Assembly: GCA_002104945.1 (NCBI GenBank)
Contig: MCFH01000006.1
Span: forward strand, 785,001 to 849,000
Direction of reading: 5' to 3'
DNA from: Piromyces finnis
Taxonomy: Eukaryota; Neocallimastigomycota; Neocallimastigomycetes; Neocallimastigales; Neocallimastigaceae
DNA length: 64,000 nucleotides
The translations under genes and the position numbers were made by a program. A model generated the notes under the pieces. The model saw only the letters and a program-made list of their open reading frames with translations, had not been told where the DNA came from and did no database searches. Shown here one piece after another: positions 40,274 through 53,423 of this stretch. The first letter of the stretch is position 1. Each line of letters starts with the position of its first letter.

Positions 40274-43200
40274 TTATATATTTTTTTGGTCATTAAAATT
40301 ATTGAGGTTTTTTAATTGCCCTTCTAATTCATTTTTCTTTTGATTTAAAAGTTCATTTTCTTTTTCAACCTCAATAATTTGTTCATTCAGAACGGCTAAT
40401 GAATTAGAATATAGAGAGCCTTTATCACCTAAAACAATTTTTAATTGTTCAGCCATTTTCAACCTATTCTTTTCTGATTGATTTACTTGTTCTATTAATG
40501 AATTAATTTGGTTCTGTAATGTGATTCTCGATTGATCCATTGATTTCTTTAATTCCTCTTCTTCTTCACTCATCTTTTTAATACGTTGACGAAGAAATTC
40601 GTTTTCTTTTTTGCAATTACCTAATTTCTTTTGTGATGCATCTAATTGATTTCTAATATCAACAATAATCATTTTTCTTGTTAATGACATGACATTTTCT
40701 TCTTCTAATTTTGCAATTTTATTATCTTTTTCAACAATTATTTGTTTTAATTTTATTTGACTTTCTTCAATCTTCTTATCAAACTTTTCTTCAAATTCTT
40801 TTATTTGATATATTTTTTCATTATATTCAACCTGAATATTGTCAAGTTTTGCTTGATATTCTTGAACTAAGTCTTCAAGATAATTATTTCTATCTAAAAG
40901 TTGTTGATTTTGAATTGGTGGAATTGGTTGTGTTGGTGGAGGAGCATTATTTGGTGGAATATTTGCTATAGCAGTATATTGAAGTGGTGGGGTGTTATTA
41001 GCCTTAATAGAAGGTGAATTTACTGACATTATTGGTGAACCAAATGGTATAACTGGTGAACTGTATGGACTTCCAAAAGAATGGTGATTCATTTTTATTT
41101 GATCAACACCACTAGTGTAACTTTTAATGCTTCCAGTATTACTTAGATTTCTAGGACGGCTATGTTCTCTAGGGCCATTATTTCTAATTTCAAAACTCAT
41201 TCTATCAAGAGTTTCTTTTAACTTTTCTAATTCTAATTTATTATTTTCATTCTTAATTTTTTCATTATTAAGTTCCTTTTCATATTGAATTTTCTCTTCC
41301 TCAGCTTGAACAATTCTCATTTGATAACTATCAACCTTTGCTTGACTTTTGGTTTTCAAAATTGAATATTCATTTTGAAGTTGAGAAAATTTGAATTGAT
41401 ATTCTTCTAATTTTGCTTGAATCTTATTGATTTCATTTTCTTTTAATTGTAATCTACTTTCTAATTCTGATACAGTTTGTAATGTAGATGTTAATTCACT
41501 GTTCTTATTCAATAGATTATCGTTAAGAACTTGAACTTCACTTTCCATATTATTCATTTCTTTAGCTAATTTATCTTTTTCTACCTTTATTTGTGTTACA
41601 GCTTCCTTAATAGAATCACCCTTTTCATTGATTCGTTCACTCTTTTCATTTAATTCATCTTTAACAAATCTTAATTTATTTTCATTTTCCATATATGAAA
41701 TCTTTACTTCTTCTAAATTATCTTGAAGTTGTTTTGTATTGTTTTCATATACCATTATTCTATTTTCTAGGATATTACATTTTTCTTCTAATGAAGTAGT
41801 ATGTTCTTTTTCAGATAATATTAATTTATTCATTTTTTCAAATTGCTGTATTATAATAGATAATTTCTCTACAGTCTTTTGATCATTATTAGTATTTTGA
41901 TTTATAGTTTGCTTTAAGTTACATGCCCATTGAACAGCATCATTATTTTCAGTATTATCAATAATTTCATTTAAGTTATCAATTAAATCTTGAAGTGAAG
42001 TATATTCATCTTTAACTTCATTTAATTCATTGATTTGTTGTTCATATGCAGTACTTTGTTCATTCATTTTAGTCATTAATGATTCATAGGCTTCGGATTT
42101 TTCTTTATCAAGTTCTTCTTTAGCTTGAGTGATATTATAAATACTACCCTCAAGTTTCTTAATTTCTTCATCCCTACATTGTAAAATGGTATTCAATTCA
42201 TCAATTGTAGTTTTGGCTGTTGAAATTTCCTTGGAATGAATATCTATCATTTCTTGAATTTTATTGGTTTGCTCATTATTTTTCGATGTGTTTTGACTTA
42301 ATAATTCGTTCAAATCATTGATCTTTGAATTTAATTCAATACATTCAGTTGCTTTTTGAGAAAGCTCTAAATCCTTTTGCTCATAATCTTGCTTCCTTTT
42401 TTCTAATTCCTTATTTAAGCTATTTATTAATTCACTTTGATGAATGCTTTGATCCTTTAATAAATCATTATCTTCATTCAAATCTTCATTCATTAATTTT
42501 TGTTGCTCATATAAATTGGTTTGTTCCGTCACTGATTGATTTAATTTTTTATTTTCTTCTTCTAATTTTTGGATTTTTGTAGCCAACTCCTCTTTAATGA
42601 CCTTTAACTCATTAATAGAATCTTCATTTCCCTTAATTTTATCCTCGTTGGATTGATTTATATCAGATAATTGTTTATTATCATTTGTTAATAAATTAAT
42701 TGAAGAAACCAAGTTTTCATTCTTTTTGGTCATTTCATCAATGATTTCATAAAGTTTCCTATTTTCTATATTTAAGTTTTTGATATCTTCACTAAGATTG
42801 GTAATACTCTCCTTTTGCTTATTAATTTCAACATCCTTATCTCCTAATACATTACATAAATTACTCTTTTCACTACTTAATTCCTTTGATAAGTTGGCTA
42901 TTTTCGATTCATATAATTTACAAGTAGCATCTTGTTTTGATTCCAACTCAAGAATTTGTTCTTCATAATGTTTGCAAGCTTCTTTTAATTTAAATTCATA
43001 ACCAGCAATCTTGATTTCATAATTATCACATATTTCTTTGCATTGCCCTTCCAGAGAAGCAATCTTTTCATCAAATTGTTTGCAAATTTCATGATGTTCT
43101 TCTTGAATTGCAGATATTTGGCGATCATAGTTTTCACAGGTTTTTGTATAATTTTCACTCATATTAATCATTGTAGAGTTATATTCATTACGTGAACTTT

Positions 43201-46200
43201 CATACTTTCCTTCTAATTCTGAAATAGTTTTTTCCATTTCACTTATCTTTTCATCGTATTCATTACATGTGTCATTATGTTCTTTATTCAAAGATTCTAT
43301 TCTATCTTCATATTCATCGCATGTTTCTATATGTTGTTTTTCTAATTCTTCAATTCTCTGATCATATTCTTTACAAGTATGACTTAAGCTTTTGTTCAAA
43401 TTAGCAACCTTATTATTATATTCTTCACGCATATCATTATAGCGTTTCTCTAGATTAGTTATCTTATCATTATAACCTCTACAAATAGAAGCATTAGCTT
43501 CTGACATGCCAGAAATTTGAGTATCATATCTTTCACAAGTCTCATCATATTTTATATTTAATTCCTTAATTTTTGTTAGGTATTCTTCGCATGTATCATT
43601 GTACTTCTTTTCCATTTCTAATATTTTATTATCATAATTTTGAACTGTTTCAGAATGATCTTTTTCCATATCATTTTGAATTTGCTCCAAACTAGAAATT
43701 TTTTTATCATATTCAAGGCAATCCTTTGAATTCTGTTTTTGAAGATCTGAAATCATCTTTTCATATTTTTCACGTGCTTCAGTATAATTATCATCTAATC
43801 CGGCTACCTTATCTTCATAATCTTTACAAGTATCATTATATTTTTTCTCTAACATAATTATCTTATCATCATATTTATGACAAGTTTCATTATGCTCTTT
43901 TTCCATAGCCAAAATTTGATTATCATAATTTTCGCATGTTTCAGAAAAGCGATCACCTATATTTTTAATTTTTTCTTCATATGCATCACATGAATCATTA
44001 TGTTGTTTTTCTAATGAAGATATTTTTTTATCATATTCAATACAAATATCAGAATATTGTCTTTCCATATCTAATATTTTGCTATCATATTTTTCACATG
44101 TATTCTCAAACTTCTTTTGCATATCTAAAATTTTATTATCATAACTTTCACAAGTATCACTATATTTATTTTCTAAATCTGAGATTTTATTATTATAATC
44201 ATCGCATATATTTTGATGTTCCTTTTTCATTACTGATATTTGATTATCATAATTTTCACATGTATCAGAGTATTGTGCACCCATTTCTACAATTCTTTTA
44301 TTATAATCTTCACATGTTTCATTATATTTATTTTCCAAATCTGAAATTTTATTATCATAACTAAGACACTCATTAGAATGTTGTCTTTTCATTTCTGATA
44401 TTTCATTATCATAGTTAAGACATGCATCTGAGTATTGTTTTTCCATTTCAGAAATTTTATTATTATAACTTTCACAAGTATCACTATATTTATTTTCTAA
44501 ATCTGAGATTTTATTATTATAATCATCACATATATTTTGATGTTCCTTTTTCATTACTGATATTTGATTATCATAATTTTCACATGTATCAGAGTATTGT
44601 GCACCCATTTCTACAATTCTTTTATTATAATCTTCACATGTTTCATTATATTTATTTTCCAAATCTGAAATTTTATTATCATAACTAAGACACTCATTAG
44701 AATGTTGTCTTTTCATTTCTGATATTTCATTATCATAGTTAAGACATGCATCTGAATATTGCTTCTCCATTTCTAATATTTTATTATCATAGTTGTGATT
44801 TGTAATAGAACGTTCTTTTTCTATTCCATATATTTTATTATCATAATCAAGACATCTTTCTGAATACTCTTTTTCTAAACCTGATATCTTATTATCGTAA
44901 TTAAGACATGCATCTGAATATTGTTTTTCTAAACTAGAGATTTTATTATCATAATCCAAGCATTTTTCAGAATAATCTTTTTCCATACCTGAAATTTTAT
45001 TATCATAATTAAGACATGCATCTGAATATTGTTTTTCTAAATTAGAGATTTTATTATCATAATCCAAGCATTTTTCAGAATAATCTTTTTCCATACCTGA
45101 AATTTTATTATCATAATTAAGACATGTATCTGAATATTGTTTTTCTAAACTAGTGATTTTATTATCATAATCCAAGCATTTTTCAGAATAATCTTTTTCC
45201 ATACCTGAAATTTTATTATCATAATTAAGACATGCATCTGAATATTGTTTTTCTAAACTAGAGATTTTATTATCATAATTAAGACAAATTGTAGATTGCT
45301 CCTTTTCCATTTCAGATATTTTTTGATTATAATTTGTAACTGTCTCTGAAAATAATTTATCCTTTTCATTAATAATATTTGACATTTCATTCTTTAAATC
45401 TTCCTGTTCTTTAGAATAAATTTCATTATTTTCTCTAATTTGATTTTCATATTCATCTTTTTGTTTAACCAAAGATTCTTGAGTGTTTTTTAAATCATCA
45501 GTAACATCATTCAGTTTTTTTTCTAACTGAATACGATTTTGATTTGCATTTTCAATTGTGATTTTTAACTCTTCAATAGTACCATTTAGTTCATTAATAA
45601 CATTTTCTAATTCGGATTGTCTGGTTATTAATTGATCAATATCACTTTCAAACTGTTCTGTAGATCTTTTATAACTGTCTACAGATGCCGTTAATTCGCT
45701 AATTCTTTTTATATTATATTCACGCTCTTCATCTAATGTATTTTGCAGTTTTTCTTTTTGATTTTCAGTATTTTCTAAATTAAACTTTATTTCATTCAGA
45801 GAAATAATTAATTCATTATTAACATGGGTTAAGCTTTCATATTGATTTTCAAGATTTAATTTTTCATTTGTTAATGCTTGATGTTTTAAATTAATGACAT
45901 TTAAAGATTCCATTTTTTCTGATAAATCTGACAAAAGTTGGGTTTTTTCATTATTAAATATTTCTCTTTGTTGATTAATTTCATTTAGATGATTTTCATT
46001 AAGCGTTTCAATATTTGCCTCGCTTGTTTTGATATAGGTTTGATATTCTAAAGACATACTATTAATATCTTCCTTAATTTGATCAAATTTTATTAATAAT
46101 TCATCATTTTCTTTGTTTGATAATTGTAATTTTCTATTACTCTCCTTTAACCTTTCTTGTGTGGTAATATAACTAACTTTTATACTACGAATAATATCAA

Positions 46201-48447
46201 AAAGTTGCTTAAGATCAGTAATAGTATTATTTCCAATCTCAGATGAATCGTCTTTCTTTTTTTGTTTTTTTATTACAGAAGTTTTTTTATTATCACCAAT
46301 AGTTGACTTTTTAAAACCACTTGTCGGTAATCTAGATTTTGTTCCTAAAGGTGATGGTAATGGGGATGGTATACGTGAAATATTTAAACTTCTTTCTGAA
46401 GTATTTATACTTAATTCAGAAGGTGGTGATGATTGTGAAGAATTAGAAGCTGGTGTTGATCTACCGTCATCTATTTCAACAGATTTTAAATAATTTAACA
46501 TATCCGTTACATTATTTGAAATTTGACTTATTAATGTTGCTTTTTCTTTAAGGGTTTTTTCAAAAACTTTATTCATATTTTGAACATTATCATAATATTC
46601 TGTTTTAGATATACTCTCTTTAATTTTTAGTTTATTAAAATTTATATAATTATTTAATAATTAATAAAAAAAATGTATACATAAATATAATTTTAAATAT
46701 TATTTTATATATGATAAATAATTTATAATTACTTATCTAATATTACTATATATTAATAAAAAAATTTACCGTTTTTAGCTATGTGTAATTCTTCACTTAA
46801 TTTAGCCATTTGAGTTCTTACACCTTCTTGAGCAGAAATAATAGAAGTATCATTAATATTTTTAAATGTTCTTGCAATAAATCTAATAGTATTTCTTGTT
46901 TCTAAATAATCATTTAAATCTGATGAAATATGAGATATAAGAGAATAACTACCAGTTTGTTGAATACAATCTTGCATCATCTATTCAATATTTAAATTTG
47001 AATTTAATAATTAAAATCTACATAATATATTTTATAATATATTTATTAAATAATTACATGAGTTAACTTTGATTCACGATAGGGTATAAATCCTCTGAAT
47101 TGTTTATCATTAACGTTTTCTAAAACTTTTGATAATGTTAATAAACCAATTGATTGGCCTAATTCTTTATTTCTATCAACACTTCTTTTTGGCTATTTAT
47201 TATAATATTTTAATATTATATTAATTAGAAAAAATTTTTTTTAAAATTAATTTAAAATTCATTCTATTCACTTTTTCTGAACCAGCTAAATGTGCAAAGT
47301 GTATTTTCGATGATACTGAATTTCCTTTGCCATCTTCTTGAACTAAATAAAATGATAGTATAGTATGTGTTCTTGTTGAATTTTCTTCATCAATTATTGA
47401 GTTTCTTGTATCCCAACCATGTATAATACGACTATTAATATATCAGTTTAAATATATGAAAATATAAATAACATACTTATTAATTTACATATTTTAGATC
47501 TAAAATATATTATATTTAATAAAAACTATTATACGTTTTAGATCTTACTCTAATATCATATCTACAGAAATGATTTTCTCTTCTTTTACACCTGTAATAA
47601 CAATTCCTCGCTTTCCTAAATCTCGTACTACTATATTTGAACTCATTTGAGGAGTTCTTAAAGTGTTTGAATTAGGTGAACGAGAACGTAATGATGATTT
47701 TGGTCGATTTTCTGCTAATAAATCTATAAATTCTTCTTGGAATATACATAAAAAAGTCATCTTTAATGAAAATATAGCATTTGGATTCTCTTCTTGTGCA
47801 TCTTTTATGTAATTAAATATATCTGTAATACTTCTCGGTATAATACCTTTTTTTAATAAAATAGAAAAATAATTGTGGTAATATATTAGAATCCCATATA
47901 ATTAAATATTAGAATTGTTTAATCTTATAATTATAATACCAGTATTTTCATTAAAGCCTTTTTCTAATTCTTCTTTGAAGTCTATGCCAATAGAATATTT
48001 CTTACCAGAACCACTCTGTTTATTGTATTTTTATTAAAAACATATTATAAATATTAAAAATTATTTTTTGATTATTAAAGTTTAAATTGCCATTATTGTC
48101 TATCATTAATATATATTTTCTTTCTTTTTTAATTTAAATCTAATTTTATTTTATTTTTAATTTGAATTTGGTATTTTTTTTATCTTTACCTGACCATAGG
48201 TCAAGATAGCTGTATTCATTCCAGATAAAAATCTTTCAATCATTGGTCTGGCACTTTTTGTATATACATCTTCTTGAGTATCATCTTTTGAAAATATATA
48301 ATGATACCCTGAAAGCTTTGAATAATGACCACCGACACCTTTTTCGTCTTTTATCCATAAAAGTCCTTGAGAAGGTAATATCTCAACACATTCTTGTTCA
48401 GTTCTTGATGGTCGTATTCTAACAGTATTTAGTATTAAATTTTTCAT
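40274..48447 (-). CDS. Kinesin-like protein with degenerate motor
   Basis: Seven exons: complement of 48190-48447, 47940-48015, 47846-47549, 47431-47272, 47192-47058, 46980-46770 and 46617-40274; 2,493 residues, all in frame. The N-terminal ~310 residues are a kinesin motor: VRIRPS, AILTYGQSGSGKKYSIG (P-loop), ENSTRTHTILSF (switch I), HFAHLAGSEK (switch II), IPYRESKLTHMMQDC, ETRNTIRFIARTF. Two near-invariant residues are changed: the P-loop Thr of GKT is Lys (codon 47998-48000) and the switch II Asp of DLAGSE is His (codon 47290-47292), so ATPase activity is doubtful. The rest is coiled coil, with a Ser/Pro-rich gap early (SGFKKSTIG region) and another near 41040-40930. Between 45310 and 42893 lie 44 tandem 18-residue repeats of the type LEKQYSDACLNYDNKISG. 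The subfamily could not be decided. Confidence 0.9.
42893..45310 (-). repeat. 44 tandem 54-bp (18-residue) coding repeats
   Basis: In-frame units inside the kinesin-like gene with consensus [LM]EKQYSDxCxNYDNKIS[GE]. Cys occupies position 9 in 39 of 44 units. Two seven-residue inserts (LEQIQND and MEKTISE) occur, after units 30 and 38; 44x18 plus 14 equals the 806 codons present. Units 2-9 alternate as a 36-residue dimer, and units 11-16 and 17-22 are a near-identical 324-bp duplication. Confidence 0.95.
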
Positions 48448-49144
48448 TTTATTGTATTTCTTGTAATTAAAATTATTTATTTAATTTAAAAAAAAAAAAC
48501 TATAAATTTGCTCTATTTTTAGAAAATGATAAAATCATATCTATATATAATTATTTTTATAGTTTTATTGTTCTTCTATATTGTTGTTAAAATTAATGTT
48601 TCAGATATTAAATATATTATTTACAACAGACTAATTTCCATTGATTTTTCTTTTTCTATTAAAAAGTAATCTATATGTAATTATCTATTATTGAATTATA
48701 TTATTATTATTATTATTATAATTGTAATATATTATTTGATTAATGATTATAAATTGATTAATTTTGTTGTTTACAATTTCCAATTGTAATTAATTAATAA
48801 AATATTTTATAACCTTTATATTTTTCTCTAAAAAATAATAAAATAAAAAAATAAATTAGTTTAGAAACAAACTTCTAGTTTACAAAATTAAAACATTTAT
48901 ATATATAAAATTAATATATATAAAAATAATCAAATTAATTATAATAATAAAAAAATAATATTAAAATAAAAAGAAATAAAGGTTAACAAACGACTAAAAC
49001 TTTTATAAAATTTTAAAAGAAAATCGAAATAGCAAATAAAAATGAATGAATAAAAAAAATTATGAAAAAAAGTTTATTATTAAAATTTTATATATTTAAT
49101 TTATAAAATAATAATTATTTTAATTAAAAAGATAGTAAAAAAAA

Positions 49145-49327
49145 AAACCTAAATTATAATAATTTTTGTTATAAATATTTTCAATAATTTTTTATTCCAT
49201 CTTTTATTATCAATATTATTTCTATTATTTATAATAAATATATATAAATGTGGAATTATATCATATATTCTTCCTATTCCTAATATATATTTAATTAAAG
49301 TTAAAATTCTAGGTCTTACAATCTCTT
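49145..49327 (-). other. Possible orphan exon or gene remnant
   Basis: After a pyrimidine-rich acceptor-like AAG at about 49327, the minus strand is open to TAG near 49150 and reads EIVRPRILTLIKYILGIGR then IYDIIPHLYIFIINN and RWNKKLLKIF. The amino-acid pattern is more ordered than the random Ile/Asn/Lys/Tyr translation of the spacers. No upstream exon was found within 1.5 kb. It may be the last exon of an unseen gene, a remnant, or chance. Confidence 0.3.
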
Positions 49328-50076
49328 AAAAAAAAAAACAATATTTTAATATATAAAATAAATCAATTGAAAAATATATACATATATAATATATTGTTAA
49401 TATAATTATTAAATTAATTATCCATATATAATTAAATATATTTGTATTATTTGTATTATACAATAAATATAATGAATATTGCATTAAATAAATAATATAC
49501 AATCATAATTCTTAAAAATTACAATTATTTATTTAATTTTTATATATTTATTATATCATAAATATTATATTATTTAAATTTTCTTAATATTTAAAATTAA
49601 AAAATTAAATATGTTTAATATAAAATTAATATGCTTTTTAATTATTGGCTATATATAGAATTTATTTAAACAATGTATTATCAATATAAAATACCATATA
49701 TTAATTTAATCTTTGATTAACTAGATTCTTTGTGTAATCAAAAATCATCCTTTTTATTTATTATTTTTATCCAAAATTATTATAGTATGTGTAACCTTCA
49801 AAAAAAAATAATCCTATTTAATTTAGCATAGAATTAAAAAAGAATAAGAGTCATTTTCTTTTAAAATATTGATTATTTCCAAAAAAAGTAAATTATTAAT
49901 TAAATTAAAAGAAAAATTTTATTCCTTAATATTATTATAATATTTACTTTTCTCTCCTTTTATTCCTTTTATTGACAGCTCATTGAGATTTATTAAAGTA
50001 TGATAATTAGATATTAAATAAAATAAAAAAAAAAGGCTTTGATGTGAATTTTTCTCATATAATTTATTATAGAAAC

Positions 50077-50290
50077 ATCATAATTGATTTATGAAAATTT
50101 ATATAAGTATAGAGCCATTAATAGTAATACTGCTGGTAGAAAAAATCTACTTGCAAATCTCAAAATTGAAAAATCTAAATAAGATTTAACTATACAAAAT
50201 TTAGAAAATACCCTACCTTAGAGGGCCGAAACCGACCCCTCCAAAAAGTGGAGTATCTTTTCTAAATCATCATTGATTTATGAAAATTTA
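50077..50290. mobile_element. MITE/SINE-like hairpin insert with 25-bp direct repeats
   Basis: ATCATAATTGATTTATGAAA (50077 on) and ATCATCATTGATTTATGAAA (50266 on) begin 25-bp direct repeats (50077-50101, 50266-50290) with one mismatch. The 164 bp between them are much less A/T rich than the surroundings and end in an imperfect palindrome, 50200-50266: arms TTTAGAAAA and TTTTCTAAA, then TAC/GTA and GAGGG/CCCCTC around a CCGAAACCGA loop. Direct repeats around a hairpin-bearing insert suggest a small non-autonomous element with a target-site duplication, or alternatively a local duplication. No coding capacity. Confidence 0.55.
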
Positions 50291-50958
50291 AAAATAATGG
50301 CACCTTAACAATTAAATAATTTATTCTAATAAAGATTTTTCTTTTTTTTGTTATTATAATTATTATTAAAGCGATAAACATTTTATCCATTTATATTCTC
50401 TTATTTATTATATAAAGGTATTTTATTATTTGATATTAATTCATCTACTTTATGATTTCACATAAATCAACAATTTAATTAATTGTTTACATAATGGATT
50501 AATTATAATCTTCAAAATTTATATTAATATATTATGGTTTGATAATTAAAAATGATATTAGTTTTTAATTCAATATAAAAAGATATTTTTATATAATATT
50601 TTATTTAAATCATATAAATATGCTACATATGGTATATAATTATAAAACTTTTTATTTTTTATCATAAAAATGTTCGATTAAACTTTTAATATATTATAAT
50701 ATCACATCCTATTTAAAAATGCAATCTATACTTTCCTTTTTATATACAAATAAAAAATCAACATTTGCTTAATTAATATATAATTTTATTTAACAGTAAA
50801 AGTATCAATACTTCTTATATAAATCAACCACTTAATACGTAAAATGTATACATAAAATTTTATAATTATTATGTAATGTAGAGAATTTTTTTATGAAAAC
50901 TTCATTTTAAAAAATATATTGACAAAAATATTTGACGTTTTATTCTATCAAAATTAAA

Positions 50959-51998
50959 ATGTCTTCTCAACATTTCATACCTCCTTTGGTAAAATATATT
51001 AATAATTATTCTACTAAAAATAACAAATGGCAATGTTTAAATAATAAATTATGATTTATAATGTTAATTAATATTATTTATTATTTTATATATATTCAAA
51101 TCTTTTCAATCTTTCAATGAATTATACATGTGCATGCAACTCATCTTTATAAAAAAAATGACATACTATAAAAATGGTGTTCAAAATAAAATTTTATTTT
51201 AGAATTTTGGGTTAGTCGAGGAAGATTTATATCGTTCAGGTCAACCAAATGAACTAAATTTTCCATATCTAGAAAGATTAGGATTAAAAACTGTTGTTTT
51301 CTTAGCCCCTGAAGAACCAAATCAAAAATTGTTAGCATTTTTATATATAATTAAAAATAATAATGTTATTTGAATAAATAAATTCAATACTATTTATAAA
51401 ATAAATTATTAAATGCAATATTCAATTTAACAAAAATAAAAGAAATTAATAAATTTCAATTACTTTCAAAATAATTTTTTTAAAATATATATACAGTTTA
51501 AATTTTATTGATGACCAAGAAATTCAACTTTATCATTTAGGAAGTACTTCAACTTCAGCATGGGATAACATTTCAGAAGAAATTGTACTAGAAGCCCTGG
51601 ATTTAATATTAAATCCTGAAAATTATCCATTAATAGTAATGTGCAATTTAGGAAGACATAGAACAGGTAAATAATAAATTGCTAATATGAAATGGAAAAG
51701 TGATAAATTTTATTTGTCACTCTTATAACATAAAACTCGAATATATTAACTAGAACTAAATTAATTTTTTTTCTTTTTTTTTTTTTTTTTTTTTTTTTGC
51801 GTATGTATATAATATATATTGTGTAAAGGTACGGTTATTGGTTGTTTAAGAAAACTTCAACGTTGGAATTTAACCTCAATTTTTGAAGAATATAGAAGAT
51901 ATGCTGGACCAAAAGTTAGACTTTTAAATGAACAGTTTATAGAACTTTTTGATACAGATTTGGTTAGGATCCCTCCACAATATGTGAAATGGCTATAG
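50959..51998 (+). CDS. OCA1/SIW14-type atypical dual-specificity phosphatase
   Basis: Four exons: 50959-50988, 51203-51330, 51497-51666 and 51829-51998; 165 residues in frame. The family (plant and fungal PFA-DSP) hydrolyses inositol pyrophosphates and phosphotyrosine in vitro. Diagnostic: [20 protein letters not shown] at the start, [20 protein letters not shown], the catalytic CX5R loop in [11 protein letters not shown] (Cys and Arg present; the residue before Cys is Met, where His is usual), [20 protein letters not shown] and [10 protein letters not shown]. The last segments match OCA1 at least as well as SIW14. The donor of exon 2 (GTTAGC) is weak, and intron 3 contains a long T run just before its acceptor region. 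The core length is normal for the family, without the long N-terminal extension of yeast forms. Confidence 0.9.
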
Positions 51999-52107
51999 AA
52001 TTTCCTTTTAAGTATTTTTGATGTATTAAATAAAGTCTTTGAAATCATAAAGTAGGAAAAGTGATAAAACAACATATACCATCCATCAAATAATGAAAGA
52101 AAAAGAA

Positions 52108-52148
<41 letters not shown>

Positions 52149-52784
52149 ATTTATACAAGTATCTTCATAAAATATATTAAATATTATTTCTAAAGTATAC
52201 ATTTCACCATTTCTATAGTTGGTATTTTTTATTATTTATTAAAGAAACATTTTAAATAATCAATTATGAATATTTTTGTAAATAAATAAGTATATATACA
52301 AAAAAAAAAAAAAGTATTTAAATTTTTTCAATTATATTATTTAATATATAAATGGTTATTTTATGTTATTTAAATGTTAAGGATAAATACAAATAAAAAT
52401 TATAAGAATATTTTATATACTTTCTAAAAATACTAATGATATGAAAATAATAACTAAATAATAAGTACTAGAAAAAAAAGCTATTATTATTATTTTTTAT
52501 TATTTATATTGTATCTATGTAATATATAAATATAAATAAATTTGGTATAATTGTTCAGTAAATGTTAAATACTTTTTAAAAAATGAAAACAAAAAAATTA
52601 AAAAAGGAAATGAAAAAAAAAAAAAGACAATTTTTGTTGCTTCCTTTTTTTTCATTCCTTTTTTTTCATATCTTGGAAATATTGAAATTATTTATTAAAT
52701 AAAAAAAAGAAAAAAGAAAAAAGAAAATCAAACTTCAAAATAAATATTTATTTAAAATTATTACTTATATATAAATAAAAGATA

Positions 52785-52861
<77 letters not shown>

Positions 52862-53423
52862 TTTTTTTTTTTTTTTCTTGTCGTATGCATTTATTCTTTT
52901 ATTTGTTGATTTAACTTGGTTTATTTTTTAATTAAAAGAAAACTAGCCTTTTTATTTTAGCCCATATTTATATTTAATATTATTAAGCAAGATAAACTAT
53001 TGGTTTACTATTGATACTAATGTTTTGACTTTAAAAAACGAATTGATTTTCATTATCATTTCTCTTTTTTAAGTAAAATATAATCAGAACATACTTGAGA
53101 TAAACTTCAATTTTTATGTTTCATTATTTTTCTAATATAGAATTTTTTCAGTTTTATTGAAATGGTCAATAGTGGTATAATGATCATTTATATAATAGTC
53201 ATTGGTATACAAAGTTTCATGAGTATTCACTTTATTTGGATAAACATATCACCACTTAGATAGTATTTCTTAAGTAAAATACTTTTTTTTTGTGGATAAA
53301 AGTTATCAGTTCTCTTCATCTCATTGACATTAGAACTCTTTTTTTTTTTTTTTTTTTTTTTGATAGATTACCATGATATATTCCTTTTGTGTTGACCATA
53401 TCATCAGCATAATATTCAGTATT
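51999..53423. other. Spacer with (TTA)n array and post-stop open stretch
   Basis: AT-rich, with poly(A) at about 52109-52147, (TTA)n at 52788-52858, and poly(T) at about 53339-53361. The last 200 bases next to 53423 continue the frame of the neighbouring minus-strand gene beyond its stop codon; see findings. Confidence 0.55.
52788..52858. repeat. (TTA)n microsatellite
   Basis: About 23 TTA units in non-coding DNA, followed by a T run. Confidence 0.95.

Larger units (their letters stand above)
48448..50958. other. Spacer with exon-like stretch and hairpin insert
   Basis: Mostly A/T. Two islands differ: a minus-strand open stretch at about 49145-49327 that looks coding (EIVRPRILTLIKYILGIGR), and the 50077-50290 insertion described separately. 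Otherwise no gene is visible. It contains the promoters of the kinesin-like gene (-) and the phosphatase gene (+). Confidence 0.5.

Noticed and set aside
43981-44688. Plus-strand Tyr/Phe/His-rich repeats
   Set aside because: Antisense shadow of the 54-bp repeats of the kinesin-like gene.
51857-52150. Minus-strand frame starting with poly-Phe
   Set aside because: Antisense of the phosphatase last exon plus a poly(A) tract.
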